NCBI RefSeq assembly: GCF_000745485.1
Contig: NZ_JQJK01000009.1
Span: 434,001-498,000 of the forward strand
Length of the DNA: 64,000 nt
Reading direction: 5' to 3'
Source: Methanobacterium veterum
GTDB taxonomy: Archaea; Methanobacteriota; Methanobacteria; Methanobacteriales; Methanobacteriaceae
Part shown: positions 1 through 8,738 of the stretch, piece after piece
How the letters are laid out: each line of letters starts with the position of its first letter
Position numbering within the stretch: the first letter of the stretch is position 1
Translations under genes and position numbers: made by a program
The notes under the pieces: generated by a model
What the model was told of the DNA's origin: nothing
Seen by the model: only the letters and a program-made list of their open reading frames with translations
Databases searched by the model: none

Positions 1-2
1 TA

Positions 3-110
3 AAAAATATATTTTTCTCAGAAAAAGGATATAAAAAGAAATTAGTATTATTAACTAGTCCTAACAGGTTTGATAATCTTATAGAACAAATTAAAGAAGT
101 ATCAGGTTAA
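3..110 (+). CDS. 3' end of an unidentified gene (partial)
   Basis: An open frame runs in from the left edge and ends at TAA 108-110, giving 35 residues of a C-terminus rich in Lys, Leu and Ile (ending in IKEVSG). Too little remains to recognise a family. It converges on the minus-strand gene ending at 136, with a 25-base gap. It is probably cargo of the same integrated element as the genes to its right. Confidence 0.4.
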   Translation, partial: KNIFFSEKGYKKKLVLLTSPNRFDNLIEQIKEVSG

Positions 111-135
111 AAAAACAATACCTGAATAATATATT

Positions 136-606
136 TTATTTTGAACAAAAAACTCGTTCTTCCAAAATGTTTATAACTGGCATAATAGGATCTACTAATA
201 GGTCTCGATTTGAATACTCCTTATGAACTGCTACATGAACAGGCTTAGTTAGAGGCATGGTGTTATTTAAATCAAAAGCCATATCTGGAAAATAACATTT
301 AGGTATCGGGTGGTGGATCGTATACCTTGTGTTCTTTTTTCCTATACCATATTGTTTTAATGCTGACAGACTAAACTGAGCTAGTTTAAACCTATAATGT
401 ACCTTATCTGATATAGGTGAGGCTTTACCATTTTGCCATGCTCTAAATGATCTATGAAATAAACGTCCTTGACCTTGACCAATTTTATAACTACGTTTAT
501 GGTATTCAAATTCCTTTAACGCTTCTTCATTTATAGGGGTGGCTTTACCCTGATCCCATTTAACATAGGAATAAGATTGAATATTTCTAATACCTTCAAT
601 TGGCAT
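136..606 (-). CDS. HNH-like small protein of an integrated element
   Basis: A 156-aa protein. The stretch from about residue 97 (IHHPIPKCYFPD, then N, MPLTKPVH and VHKEY) resembles the HH...N...H...H layout of HNH/His-Me finger nucleases, although the usual zinc-binding cysteine pairs are absent. A basic N-terminal half carries two WxxGKA(T/S)PI repeats at about residues 17 and 57, which may be DNA or protein binding. The ATG has an upstream GGGGATC Shine-Dalgarno (SD) sequence and overlaps the stop of the preceding gene, so the two are translationally coupled. Nuclease function is a weak inference from motif spacing. Confidence 0.5.
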   Translation of the reverse strand: MPIEGIRNIQSYSYVKWDQGKATPINEEALKEFEYHKRSYKIGQGQGRLFHRSFRAWQNGKASPISDKVHYRFKLAQFSLSALKQYGIGKKNTRYTIHHPIPKCYFPDMAFDLNNTMPLTKPVHVAVHKEYSNRDLLVDPIMPVINILEERVFCSK

Positions 607-793
607 TTATAAGATCCCCTTCTTTGTAAATTGCACCATAAAAGAATAATATTTCTTTTGTATGAGATTGTTCTATAAATAGACGTTTATTATTCAGATA
701 AAAAGCATGGGTTCGACTGTTGGTAATTTCGCGAACATAATTAATGGAATTTTTAATGTTCGGAATCTCAGATCTGACTTCTAAAACTTCCAT
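596..793 (-). CDS. Small hypothetical protein
   Basis: A 65-aa protein starting at the ATG 793-791, whose start overlaps the TAA of the upstream gene (ATAATG), and whose stop overlaps the start of the downstream HNH-like gene. The sequence contains several aromatic residues and the motif FYLNNKRLF. No family recognised. The overlapping stop/start junctions on both sides are the best evidence that it is a real, co-translated gene. Confidence 0.5.
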   Translation of the reverse strand: MEVLEVRSEIPNIKNSINYVREITNSRTHAFYLNNKRLFIEQSHTKEILFFYGAIYKEGDLINAN

Positions 794-1080
794 TATGTAA
801 GCCCCCAAACAGTTTTAGAGCGTACTTTAATTGATTTGAATCGACATTCTTTATCATGGAATAATACATTAGCCAATTCCAGATTACTAAATGTATAATT
901 TCTAGTTAATATTTTCAATGACCAAAATATGCATTTTAATTCTTTACATGTTAATCCATCATTTGATATGCTTTTTGTTGGATGTTCTATGTGATTTTTA
1001 ATAATTAAATATGTACTATCTCTCAAGCTTTCTTTGGAGGTTATATTTTGTATGTGTGGAATATCGTTAATGGAAACTAT
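793..1080 (-). CDS. Small hypothetical protein, probable non-ATG start
   Basis: There is no methionine codon in this frame. A TTG at 1026 would give 77 aa but has no good SD. The frame stays open upstream, and the sequence GGTGGTG at 1086-1092 (overlapping the stop of the next gene upstream) lies five bases before an in-frame ATA at 1078-1080, which would give 95 aa with a protein-like N-terminus. I therefore favour the longer form. Function unknown; it is the second gene of a four-gene coupled set with the 1092-1352 gene in front and two overlapping genes behind. Confidence 0.45.
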   Translation of the reverse strand: MVSINDIPHIQNITSKESLRDSTYLIIKNHIEHPTKSISNDGLTCKELKCIFWSLKILTRNYTFSNLELANVLFHDKECRFKSIKVRSKTVWGLT

Positions 1081-1091
1081 TTTAACACCAC

Positions 1092-1352
1092 CTAAACAAG
1101 AACTATTTTCATTTTTTTTGATGGTTTTAATTCAGATTTATATTGGGATATTGTTTGATATAGTGGTCCTGCTATTCTGGAAAGCTCAGATATTCTTAAA
1201 CCATTGTATTTATTTTTGTAGTTTTGATTTTCTTTCTGTATTGCTTCGTATATCCTTTCAAGACTTTGTAATTTGTCTTTTAACTCGTTTTCATGGTCTA
1301 TTTCATGAATTATTTCTTTTTCGATTTTTACATCATTTATTGTTTGATTCAT
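1092..1352 (-). CDS. Small predicted coiled-coil protein
   Basis: An 86-aa, highly charged protein; residues 8-50 form a likely helix or coiled coil (Glu/Lys/Leu/Ile heptads). The ATG at 1352 is preceded by a GGTGATA SD. It is the first gene of the minus-strand set and is divergent from the AbrB-like gene at 1457, sharing a 104-base promoter region with repeated TTGACAACTATT words. Function unknown; perhaps a regulator or accessory protein of the element. Confidence 0.5.
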   Translation of the reverse strand: MNQTINDVKIEKEIIHEIDHENELKDKLQSLERIYEAIQKENQNYKNKYNGLRISELSRIAGPLYQTISQYKSELKPSKKMKIVLV

Positions 1353-1363
1353 GTTATCACCTC

Positions 1364-1433
1364 AATAGTTGACAACTATTCTACCTACTACGTAATTTAT
1401 ACATAACTATATAAATACTTTTTGACAACTATT
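1364..1433. promoter_or_regulatory. Divergent promoter with repeated operator-like sequence
   Basis: A perfect inverted repeat AATAGTTG-A-CAACTATT spans 1364-1380, just upstream of the 1352 start. The word TTGACAACTATT from its right half recurs at 1422-1433, just upstream of the AbrB-like gene. Between them lies an AT box (actatataaat, about 1407-1417) able to act as TATA box in either direction. The arrangement suggests mutual repression of the two divergent units by an element-encoded DNA-binding protein, possibly the AbrB-like product. Confidence 0.45.
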
Positions 1434-1456
1434 ATACATACAAGAGGTGTATTTAT

Positions 1457-1681
1457 ATGCATAAAATTATAAACATTGAAAATATGTGGAAAACAACATT
1501 AACGAAAGCAAAAAAGGATGGAAACTTTTTGAGGACATCAGTACCTCAACCAATAGTTAAAAAATTTGATTTAGACCCTAAGCACTGGGATTTAGATTGG
1601 GATATGGATAAAAAAGATGGAGAATGGATTATGATTGTTAAACCTGTTAAAAAAGAAAGTAAAAAAAAGAAAGAAGATTAA
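1457..1681 (+). CDS. AbrB/SpoVT-like small DNA-binding protein
   Basis: A 74-aa protein. Residues 11-45 (T-KAKKDGNFLRTSVPQPIVKKFDL) have the look of a swapped-hairpin AbrB fold, in which a beta strand is followed by S(V/I)P..IVK..., and the tail is a run of lysines. ATG preceded by AAGAGGTG. The last four bases overlap the convergent integrase gene. Members of this family act as transition-state or antitoxin-like regulators; here I infer an element-specific repressor. Confidence 0.5.
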   Translation: MHKIINIENMWKTTLTKAKKDGNFLRTSVPQPIVKKFDLDPKHWDLDWDMDKKDGEWIMIVKPVKKESKKKKED

Positions 1682-2850
1682 CTTGTTTTTTTCATACTAC
1701 TCATTTTATCTTGAAATTTAGTATCTGATCCAAGTTTTTCCATTAAAGCTTGACGTTTTTCTAAAGCTTCAATCTTCTTTAAAAGTTTATCATAGCCTTC
1801 TGTTGTTACTTCTCTTAAAATAACATTTTCAATACTTAAATCTTCAACTACTGTTTTATACTGCTCTTTTAATGAGTTAATATCTGCTTTAAAATAAGCT
1901 TCAGTTACAGGATCCACCCTATGACCTAGAAGCCAATGGGTAGTTAATTCAGGAATCTTATTTTTATTAAGAGTAGAAGCAAAATACTTTCTAAGCTTAT
2001 GACTTGTAAAAAAACGATGCTTACCTACATATCCAAATTCACAACGATCATTCAGTCCTTTAAAGTAAGAAACTATTGTACTTGTTGATATTTGTTTTCC
2101 TTTGGATTCAAAAAGCCAATCATCTAAAGATTTTACAGGTCGATTTTGTAAGATTCTATCTGTTAGATAATGTAGTATCATTTGGATACTTTCAGGCGAG
2201 GAAAATGTAATGTAACCATAACTAGTCTTATATCGTTGTATCTGCCATGTACCTATTAATTCATCTTTATTCTCTTCTAACTTTTGACTTATATGATACA
2301 CATCAAACAGTTCATTATCTGCAGGTTTATAATAATCAGAAATAGCATTTATGAAATCATTATAAGTTAAATTTAAAATTTCAGATTGACCCATGCCTGA
2401 ACTACTCATTAAAAGTATAATTGATTTATATTTGAGATTGCAGTGTTCTAAGAGTTTTAATATATGCTCTTTTTTTACAATGTCATTAGTTGTAATTAAT
2501 TTAGAATTAGTATTTGTCTTAATTTTAATTTTGGGGGTTTCTATGTCAAAATCATGATAAAATGTGATTATCGTTGACATCATTGCACTAATGTAATTTT
2601 CTGATTTATTACTGTCTTTAAGGAACATTAAAAAATTAGTTAGGTATCGTTTTATATTCCTTTTTTTCATTCGTATATTATTGTCTTCTTCGTTTTCAGC
2701 TTCTTCTATGATTTCAGTCGGCGTTTTATCTAGATAATTACAATATGCATTTATTCTCAGCAAATATTCTTTAGTTGTTGATTCTCTTAATCTTCGCGTG
2801 TTTAGAAAGTCTATGACATGAGGATCTGCTTTTATATCTTCTATTGTCAT
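1678..2850 (-). CDS. Archaeal tyrosine recombinase (integrase)
   Basis: A 390-aa protein with the two-domain layout of the phage integrase family: an N-terminal SAM-like core-binding domain (about 10-110) and a C-terminal catalytic domain (about 125-335). Visible catalytic residues are Lys in YKTSYGY, HKLR (His and Arg II), LLGH, and the Tyr nucleophile in TEAYFK. The position of Arg I, normally the R in GLRxSE, reads SGMGQSEI, so the first arginine is not in its usual place. The last 60 residues form a coiled-coil tail. It should integrate or excise the element whose left side lies at 1-1700. Starts at ATG 2850. Confidence 0.85.
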   Translation of the reverse strand: MTIEDIKADPHVIDFLNTRRLRESTTKEYLLRINAYCNYLDKTPTEIIEEAENEEDNNIRMKKRNIKRYLTNFLMFLKDSNKSENYISAMMSTIITFYHDFDIETPKIKIKTNTNSKLITTNDIVKKEHILKLLEHCNLKYKSIILLMSSSGMGQSEILNLTYNDFINAISDYYKPADNELFDVYHISQKLEENKDELIGTWQIQRYKTSYGYITFSSPESIQMILHYLTDRILQNRPVKSLDDWLFESKGKQISTSTIVSYFKGLNDRCEFGYVGKHRFFTSHKLRKYFASTLNKNKIPELTTHWLLGHRVDPVTEAYFKADINSLKEQYKTVVEDLSIENVILREVTTEGYDKLLKKIEALEKRQALMEKLGSDTKFQDKMSSMKKTS

Positions 2851-3202
2851 GTTTATTGTGTATGGTAAAATAAGTATAAAAAGGTGGATTTTTCTTTAAC
2901 AATTATAGCTATTGTTATATTTTGTGTTCTGCGTAAAAATAATTATCTACATCGAACATTATTGTGGTTTATAATTTCGGTATTAATTAAGTTTGTGCTT
3001 TACAATTCAGTATTACCCAATTTTGAACTAGAATTAATATGAGGTTGCTGGATTTAATCAAACAAGATATATGCATTTTTACTTTTTAAAGTTTGGACTC
3101 AGAGCTTAAGATTATCCAATTTTAGATTAAATCCTTTTTTTAGGCTAGATTATTAAAAAATTAAGATAAAGAATATGAAATATCTCTTAAAATTTAAATT
3201 AA
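2851..3202. other. AT-rich spacer with a 7-7-7 inverted repeat
   Basis: No gene seen. At 2897-2917, about 50 bases in front of the integrase start, lies the inverted repeat TAACAAT-N7-ATTGTTA. This could be an operator for the integrase or, since tyrosine recombinase core sites have two arms around a 6-8 base spacer, a candidate attachment core. No tRNA fragment was found next to it. Confidence 0.35.
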
Positions 3203-3661
3203 TTATTTTAGAACGTATCCGGTCAATATGCCATTTATTATGCAGTCAAAGTTTATCTTATCCAGCCACCCTGCTTCTTTAAACATATCCATGTAACACA
3301 GTCCAATGACTTTACCATCTTTTTTCAATATTTTGTCAATCATCTCATTTACTTCCTCAACTGTAACATTGGATTTAGGCATACTCAGCCCTCCAAGAAG
3401 TGCTACAACATCTGCTTGAGGATCAGCTGGTTCAGATAACTGCATTCCCTGTGGGGTAAGTTCCATCTTTTTGGCGCTTTCTATGTCAGTTAATGTAACA
3501 AAAACTGATTCTTTATCTCTCACAACATATGCAAAAAGTTCTGCAAATGGAGTACATACTCCGGGAGTTCCTGCAAATGTTATTTTCTCTGCATCACCTA
3601 CTGCATCTTTAAATGCTAGAAGGTTTCCATTTATTCCCTTAAATTCATTAATTTTTTTCAT
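3203..3661 (-). CDS. DUF2124 family protein
   Basis: A 152-aa protein beginning [19 protein letters not shown] start it at ATG 3661 because GAGGG lies seven bases upstream, not at the earlier ATG 12 bases before. The sequence ([24 protein letters not shown], and the later [21 protein letters not shown]) matches what I remember of DUF2124, a conserved methanogen family with a Rossmann-like fold and no established function. The gene stands alone, downstream of the atwA unit and separated from it by a terminator hairpin. Confidence 0.65.
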   Translation of the reverse strand: MKKINEFKGINGNLLAFKDAVGDAEKITFAGTPGVCTPFAELFAYVVRDKESVFVTLTDIESAKKMELTPQGMQLSEPADPQADVVALLGGLSMPKSNVTVEEVNEMIDKILKKDGKVIGLCYMDMFKEAGWLDKINFDCIINGILTGYVLK

Positions 3662-3760
3662 AATATCCCTCATTTTTTTAATGGATCGTTAGTTAATGCA
3701 TATAAATAAACCAATGAATATAACGGCTAATTTTGTATATTATCAATTATTTCTATCTAA

Positions 3761-3794
3761 TTAGGGAATTGCTTTGGAAGTTACAATTCCCTAA
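3761..3794 (-). terminator. Terminator hairpin after atwA
   Basis: Perfect 11-base arms TTAGGGAATTG and CAATTCCCTAA with a 12-base loop, located just past the stop of the atwA gene at 3802. In an AT-rich archaeal context this probably ends the DUF134-atwA transcript before DUF2124. Confidence 0.6.
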
Positions 3795-3801
3795 ATAAGA
3801 A

Positions 3802-5397
3802 TTATTCTTTTTTTAACATCTTATTCTTTTCTTTAGCTGTCAAATCGTCCACGATTTCTTCAGGGAGCCCTGTTTTAAGGATTTTGCCTCCTCTCATAAG
3901 GGATGCATTATCACATACGTCCAGTACAAAGTCCATATCATGCGATATTATAATGAAAGTTTGATTAAGCTCTTCACGTGCTTTTCTTATAGAATCTGTG
4001 ACCTGTACTCTGGTTATTGGATCCATGGTACCTGTTGGTTCGTCAAGGATTATAACGCGAGGTTCTTTTATTAAAACTTGAGCCAGGGCAACTCTGTGAC
4101 GCTCACCACCACTTAATTCATCGGGAGCTTTATCTAATAATTGTGAAGCATATTTTTCGTCAAATCCTACAGCTTTAAGAACGTATATTGCTTTCATTTT
4201 TGCAAATTCTGCAGGTAAGTCTAAACTTATTGCTTCGGTGAGATTGCCTAAAACAGTTCTATGTGGATAAAGGCTGTATTCTTGATGGAGTATTCCCATG
4301 TAAGGTTTTACTCTGCCTCTGAATAATGGGCCTGGTTTGGTCATGTCGATCCAATCATCTCCAAGTTTCATCTCTATTTTACCTGAACTAGGCTCTGTTA
4401 GTCCGTAAATTATTCTGGAAAGCGTAGTTTTACCTGCACCACTTAAACCAACAATACCAAAGATTTCACCTTCATTAACATTGAGACTTACTCCATCTAC
4501 AGCTTTTACAACTCCTCTTTCAATGGAATAATAATGTTTTTTAATATTTTCCAGTTCAAGTATAGGTTCTCCTGTATCTGGTGTTTCTATTTTCTCAGGC
4601 AGTGGAACGCTGTCTAAAAATGTTTGTACAACTGTTTCAGGATCTCCTTCATGGATTATTTCACCATTTTCAAGCCATATTACATAATCAGAAAGTGTTC
4701 TCATAACTTCTGGCCAGTGGGAAGTTATAACCATGGTGGTGCCCTTATTTTTAACACCTTCGAGTAAAGTTTGATGTAACAGTTCTGCTGTTTGTGGATC
4801 TAATGTACCTGTGGGCTCATCTGCAAGAAAAACCATAGGTTCTTTACCCATCTGCCTTGCAAGTACTACTCTCTGTTTTTCCCCACCACTCAAATCCCTT
4901 GCAATATGTGTTATCCTGTGTGTCATATGGGTCATTTCAATAAGGTCTATAGCCATATACATCTTATCTTCTTCATCACGACCTTCAATGGATTTTATAA
5001 CATTGTCTATTACGGTATCATCTTCATAGAGTGCAAATGACCTTTGCAGCATTATGGATATTCTGCGCCTTAAGCTTGCAAAGATTTTTCTATCACAGTT
5101 CCAGAAGTCCACGCGTTGTGTTTCAAATTTTCCTCCGCATTTGCATGTTTTGTTTTCCATTGAGGGTGGTTCAACTCTCAAGCAGTCTGGACAAATCGCA
5201 ACAGTGTAAATTATCTGGCCCTCATCTGGCTTGTATTCCTTCATTCCACGAAGCATGTTTATTAAAACGGATTTTCCTGATCCGCTTCTTCCAAGGATAC
5301 CCAGAACTGTTCCTTCGTCTACAGTCATGTTAATGTTTTTTAAGACGTCTACGTCATTGAATCTTTTTGAAACGTTTTTTATTTCTATAAATGGCAT
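3802..5397 (-). CDS. atwA: Methyl-coenzyme M reductase component A2 (AtwA)
   Basis: A 531-aa soluble protein made of two ABC ATPase domains. First domain: Walker A GRSGSGKS, signature LSGGEKQR, Walker [10 protein letters not shown], plus a cysteine-rich insert (CPDC... CKCGGKF) likely to bind zinc or iron. Second domain: Walker A GLSGAGKT, signature LSGGERHR, Walker [10 protein letters not shown]. No membrane segments. This architecture is that of AtwA, which with ATP reactivates methyl-coenzyme M reductase. I start at ATG 5397 (GGTGATTTT upstream), not at the longer in-frame start, because the longer form runs into the upstream gene. It follows the DUF134 gene by 17 bases, so they share an operon. 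Confidence 0.92.
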   Translation of the reverse strand: MPFIEIKNVSKRFNDVDVLKNINMTVDEGTVLGILGRSGSGKSVLINMLRGMKEYKPDEGQIIYTVAICPDCLRVEPPSMENKTCKCGGKFETQRVDFWNCDRKIFASLRRRISIMLQRSFALYEDDTVIDNVIKSIEGRDEEDKMYMAIDLIEMTHMTHRITHIARDLSGGEKQRVVLARQMGKEPMVFLADEPTGTLDPQTAELLHQTLLEGVKNKGTTMVITSHWPEVMRTLSDYVIWLENGEIIHEGDPETVVQTFLDSVPLPEKIETPDTGEPILELENIKKHYYSIERGVVKAVDGVSLNVNEGEIFGIVGLSGAGKTTLSRIIYGLTEPSSGKIEMKLGDDWIDMTKPGPLFRGRVKPYMGILHQEYSLYPHRTVLGNLTEAISLDLPAEFAKMKAIYVLKAVGFDEKYASQLLDKAPDELSGGERHRVALAQVLIKEPRVIILDEPTGTMDPITRVQVTDSIRKAREELNQTFIIISHDMDFVLDVCDNASLMRGGKILKTGLPEEIVDDLTAKEKNKMLKKE

Positions 5398-5414
5398 AAA
5401 ATCACCGGTTATCA

Positions 5415-6008
5415 TTAATTTTCTCCACAAAGGGGTGTCCCGCATTCAGGACATAATGTATTTTTACAGGGAATGGCACGTTTTTTTGGGGATGTATACC
5501 CGCAGTTTGGGCATTTGCAAAGTTTAGGAGGTCCAAAACCCATGCCTGTACCACCATAAGATCTTCTTTCAAGTAAAGAAGATTCTGTTTCTGGTGGAAG
5601 TTCTTCATTTTCTGTAACTAAACCTATATCCTCTGATTCACATTCGGGGCATTTTTCATATTCTTTTTTAGGATTACTCCATTCAAATCCACAAACATTA
5701 CATTTGTATGCTTTTTTGTCAGTTATGTAATCCCCTCCTATGATAATAATGGTATTTCCTTCAATCAGGGCTTTAGATATCTTTTTCCTTGCAGAAGTTA
5801 AGATTCTATGGAAAGTAGGCTGTGAAATTCCCATTATCTCTGCAGATTTTTTCTGCTGAACATCATGATAGTCTCTAAGCCTTATAGCTTCAAATTCATC
5901 TATCGTTATTTCAATAGGCTCAAGAAGCTCTAAATTTTCTTTTTCTGGCTTAAAGCACCGTATCTCGGGTTCTTTTGATATTTTTCTAAATACTCGAGGT
6001 CTTGGCAT
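5415..6008 (-). CDS. DUF134 (UPF0251) transcriptional regulator with zinc ribbons
   Basis: A 197-aa protein starting at [10 protein letters not shown] (ATG 6008), the conserved start of DUF134 proteins. A helix-turn-helix of sigma-70 region 4 type lies at about residues 42-90 ([16 protein letters not shown]...[17 protein letters not shown]). The C-terminal half holds two cysteine pairs of zinc-ribbon type (CNVC...CPEC and CKCPNC...CPEC). It is transcribed with atwA, so it may regulate methyl-CoM reductase activation. The palindrome TGAATATATATTCA lies four bases in front of the start codon, suggesting autoregulation. Confidence 0.8.
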   Translation of the reverse strand: MPRPRVFRKISKEPEIRCFKPEKENLELLEPIEITIDEFEAIRLRDYHDVQQKKSAEIMGISQPTFHRILTSARKKISKALIEGNTIIIIGGDYITDKKAYKCNVCGFEWSNPKKEYEKCPECESEDIGLVTENEELPPETESSLLERRSYGGTGMGFGPPKLCKCPNCGYTSPKKRAIPCKNTLCPECGTPLCGEN

Positions 6009-6011
6009 GGC

Positions 6012-6209
6012 TGAATATATATTCAAAACTGAAATATAAGTTTTTTTATTTAAAGTTGAATATTCACATCGAAAATTCACAGGATAAATAGGTTATTTCT
6101 TTTAATTTTTCATGATAATTTTAATATCTTATGTAATTCAATTATTTATTTCCTGTTTGGACAATTCTAAATTAAAGAAATTACTTTTCAAGTTATGAAT
6201 ATATATTCA
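6012..6209. promoter_or_regulatory. Three palindromic operator candidates before DUF134-atwA
   Basis: TGAATATATATTCA occurs at 6012-6025 and again at 6196-6209, and the shorter TGAATATTCA at 6057-6066. All three are perfect palindromes with the same TGAATAT/ATATTCA arms. They lie in the 389-base gene-free region 6009-6397 upstream of the DUF134 regulator. The proximal one would overlap the translation start region and could block the transcript. The rest of 6009-6397 holds only AT-rich sequence. Confidence 0.6.
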
Positions 6210-6397
6210 AAATACAAATATCAAAGTTTTCCGCGGTTTAAATATATAAAATTACAGTTTAATGTCCACGATTGCTCTTTTAAAAATTGTTAAGGATAGA
6301 AATTTCCACTACTTGAACTTAAAAATAAAAAAAATAGTATATATGGTAGTAAAGATCGGTTTTAAACTGAAAAACCAGTAACATTTAAGTAAAAAGA

Positions 6398-7633
6398 TTA
6401 ATTATTAGTTCTTTTTCGCAGTGCTTCTTCCAGAGCATTTTTAGTAGTAATGTTTTGATCAATTAGCTTCTGCAAGATGTTTTCACTCATTATAGTTTTT
6501 GTGATCATCTTTTGAAGGTCACTTTCATCTATGACCTTCTGGTCAATTAGCTTTTGTAAAGTTCCATATGCTGTATTTTGATTGATTAGTTTTTGTAAAG
6601 TGTTTTCGCTCAGCAATGTTCTTGTAATCATCTGGTGTAAATCATTTTCATCTATGACCTTCTGGTCAATTAACTTTTGTAAAGTTTTGTAGGCTGCGCT
6701 CTGGTTGATTAATTTTTGTAACGCGCTTTCACCTAATAATGTATTGTCAATTATTTCCTGCAAGGCAATGTCTGATGGAGGATTTTCAAGTTTTGTACTT
6801 TTACGTCCTTTTAATTTATTGGAAAAATCAGTAAGCTCTTCTATTACGTCTGTTAAATTCAAATATTTCTTAGAATCGCTTAAAAAGTTCATGAATCTAT
6901 AAATATAAAATTTCTGCTCTATTGATGAAAATTCTTTAGTTAGGGATGGATGTGGTTCAATTTGTTCTTTTTCTGGGTTTATCCACCAACCCGGATTTTC
7001 GGTTACAAAGATAATATCTTTTTTTTCTCCTTTTGCATAATCCAACATCTGATACCATAATATTAAATTACTGTACTCATTTTCTTCAAACCCTGGACGA
7101 ATTCCTTTAATTCTCCTTATTTTAGCTTCATTATTAATTTCCTTCAACTTTGGATCAGAATAATTATTTCCCGTTTTTCCCTCAAAAAGATCATTTAATT
7201 TATTTCTAATTTTATCGTGATCAGGTTTTCTTAAGCTTTCAGATATATTTTCTAAAATAGCGTCAATTCCATTGAAGTTTTCTTTAACCTGGATATCAAT
7301 ATTTGAACTGCTCAAAAAAGTATGGTTTAAGTCCGTAATTTTTTGAGCTAAATTTTTAGAATCATTCTTTAAAATGTTAATGCTATTTTTTAAGTCTTCA
7401 TAATTTTTGGCTGCTTTTTCTACGCCATGAACGCTATTTCTTTGAAACTCTGAACTAATTTGATAGGGTATCCATATGCGGTTAGAGATTTCATTTTTGA
7501 GGATGTTAATGAATTCACTGTAAGTCTCTTCGGGGCAAGTATACAAATTCATTAAAACGCTTGTATCAAAAACAAATGTGCATTTTTCCCATAATTTTTC
7601 TAAATTGGGTTCATCATAAAATTCATCTTTCAT
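6398..7633 (-). CDS. PIN-like domain protein with C-terminal tandem repeats
   Basis: A 411-aa protein. Residues 15-265 resemble the large PIN-like family (PIN_8/DUF4935 type): an N-terminal strand with conserved Asp (FVFDTSVLMNLY), a helical middle, and a late strand followed by a tryptophan pair (IIFVTENPGWW). Such proteins are predicted metal-dependent RNases. Residues 305-386 are two copies of a 41-residue unit (LQKLI(N/D)Q ... KVIDE.DL..MIT) and a partial third, probably helical repeats for partner binding. The gene stands alone between long AT-rich spacers, which is typical of acquired genes. A defence or RNA-decay role is possible but not shown. Confidence 0.65.
   Translation of the reverse strand: MKDEFYDEPNLEKLWEKCTFVFDTSVLMNLYTCPEETYSEFINILKNEISNRIWIPYQISSEFQRNSVHGVEKAAKNYEDLKNSINILKNDSKNLAQKITDLNHTFLSSSNIDIQVKENFNGIDAILENISESLRKPDHDKIRNKLNDLFEGKTGNNYSDPKLKEINNEAKIRRIKGIRPGFEENEYSNLILWYQMLDYAKGEKKDIIFVTENPGWWINPEKEQIEPHPSLTKEFSSIEQKFYIYRFMNFLSDSKKYLNLTDVIEELTDFSNKLKGRKSTKLENPPSDIALQEIIDNTLLGESALQKLINQSAAYKTLQKLIDQKVIDENDLHQMITRTLLSENTLQKLINQNTAYGTLQKLIDQKVIDESDLQKMITKTIMSENILQKLIDQNITTKNALEEALRKRTNN
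6449..6721 (-). repeat. 123-bp tandem repeat inside the PIN-like gene
   Basis: Two full units (6599-6721 and 6476-6598) and part of a third, in frame, encoding the 41-residue helical repeat. Units differ at scattered bases but keep long identical words such as tctatgaccttctggtcaat, so the duplication is fairly recent or is maintained by recombination. Copy number could vary between strains. Confidence 0.75.
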
Positions 7634-8176
7634 AATTAACTCCTAATCAGTCTCTAGCCAGTGTAGCTCTTATTTAATAAAATTCAAACTCCTTATTTGA
7701 TATTTTAGATGATAAACTTAAGCTAAATTACTAAAAATTACTAAATAATGGACTAATTTTATAATTTATTTTCAGTTTATAGTATTCTCTGTGTTGCTCA
7801 TAATTTTATTATTTATGAAACAAATTAAATCGAAAAATTTAAACTAAATATATTATAAAAAGCTAATAAATATTTTAATTTTGAATTTAATAAAAATAAA
7901 CCAATTATTATAATTTTGGGATAATTAGCGGTAAATAAATGATTATTATTACTTTTTAATTAGAGATATGATGAAAGCAGTTATTATGCGTTTCATTTTT
8001 TAAATGCATTATGTTGAATTGATGGTTTAAATGATTATTCGGACGATTATATGTATTTAATGGCAATAAAAATTGGTATATATTGAAAATTTTAACTTTA
8101 AAGCATAATTAATGGATTATTCAAGAAGATAAAAAAGTAGAAATCTGATAAAAACTAACATATAACTGGTGATTTG
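7634..8176. other. Gene-free AT-rich spacer
   Basis: About 540 bases of very AT-rich sequence upstream of the PIN-like gene and of the small zinc-ribbon gene. No open frame, RNA gene or clear repeat was seen. It presumably holds the promoters of both flanking genes. Confidence 0.5.
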
Positions 8177-8320
8177 ATGGTTACTGAAAACGTAAAATGT
8201 GGAAGATGTGGAGAATGGTTCAAAAGAGAAATACTGGAAGATAAACGGATTAAAAAATCAGGGAAGGTAGAAGAATACCTGTGCCCTGAGTGTGATGAAG
8301 AAATAAGAAAAAATGAGTAG
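8177..8320 (+). CDS. 47-aa zinc-ribbon protein
   Basis: A short gene with ATG 8177 and a good SD (GGTGA at 8168-8172). The product begins MVTENVKCGRCGEWF and ends CPECDEEIRKNE: two CxxC pairs 28 residues apart form one zinc ribbon. Lys and Glu rich between. Such tiny ribbon proteins are common in methanogens and usually have unknown roles in transcription or RNA metabolism. Monocistronic in appearance. Confidence 0.7.
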   Translation: MVTENVKCGRCGEWFKREILEDKRIKKSGKVEEYLCPECDEEIRKNE

Positions 8321-8738
8321 TTTTATTTTTTAATATCTGCAGGGATGCAAGCACCGGCATCAATTTAACATAGTTTAAATAATTTTTCTTTAAAAAAACT
8401 AGAAAACTCAGTTATACTTTGAATAGCTAAATATTCTACTTTTTAATTGGATTATAAGATATTCTATCATTTTCAATAAAATTTTAGTCTAATTTTAATA
8501 ATTTTTTTCTAAAAATTAAGCTTAACAAAACGTTTATATACATTACGAACTAACAAAAATCTGTTTTTATTAGTATATATTAATCATACCATTATTTATT
8601 TATATTTTCATCGTTTTTAGTTTATAAGCCTCTATTTTATCTATAAAGCATGATGATAGATTGTTAATTTATATAAGACATTTATCATTCATTCCTATTG
8701 TTTTGATTATTTGGATTAAGCAATGAGGTGACATATAA
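8321..8738. other. Gene-free spacer with probable promoter
   Basis: No gene seen in these 418 bases. A TATA-like box (gtttatata, about 8531-8539) and other AT-rich stretches are present in front of the radical SAM gene, which starts at 8739 with GAGGTGA just upstream. Confidence 0.4.

Noticed and set aside
1034..1372. 112-codon hydrophobic plus-strand frame
   Set aside because: Opposite strand of the Lys/Glu-rich coiled-coil gene; reads as Phe/Leu-rich only for that reason, no SD.
2851..3202. tRNA gene or tRNA fragment as integration target
   Set aside because: No cloverleaf or TTC-loop-like sequence could be seen; only AT-rich spacer.
6449..6721. Tandem repeats that could suggest a CRISPR array or minisatellite
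   Set aside because: Units are 123 bp, in frame with the PIN-like gene, without unique spacers; they encode helical protein repeats.
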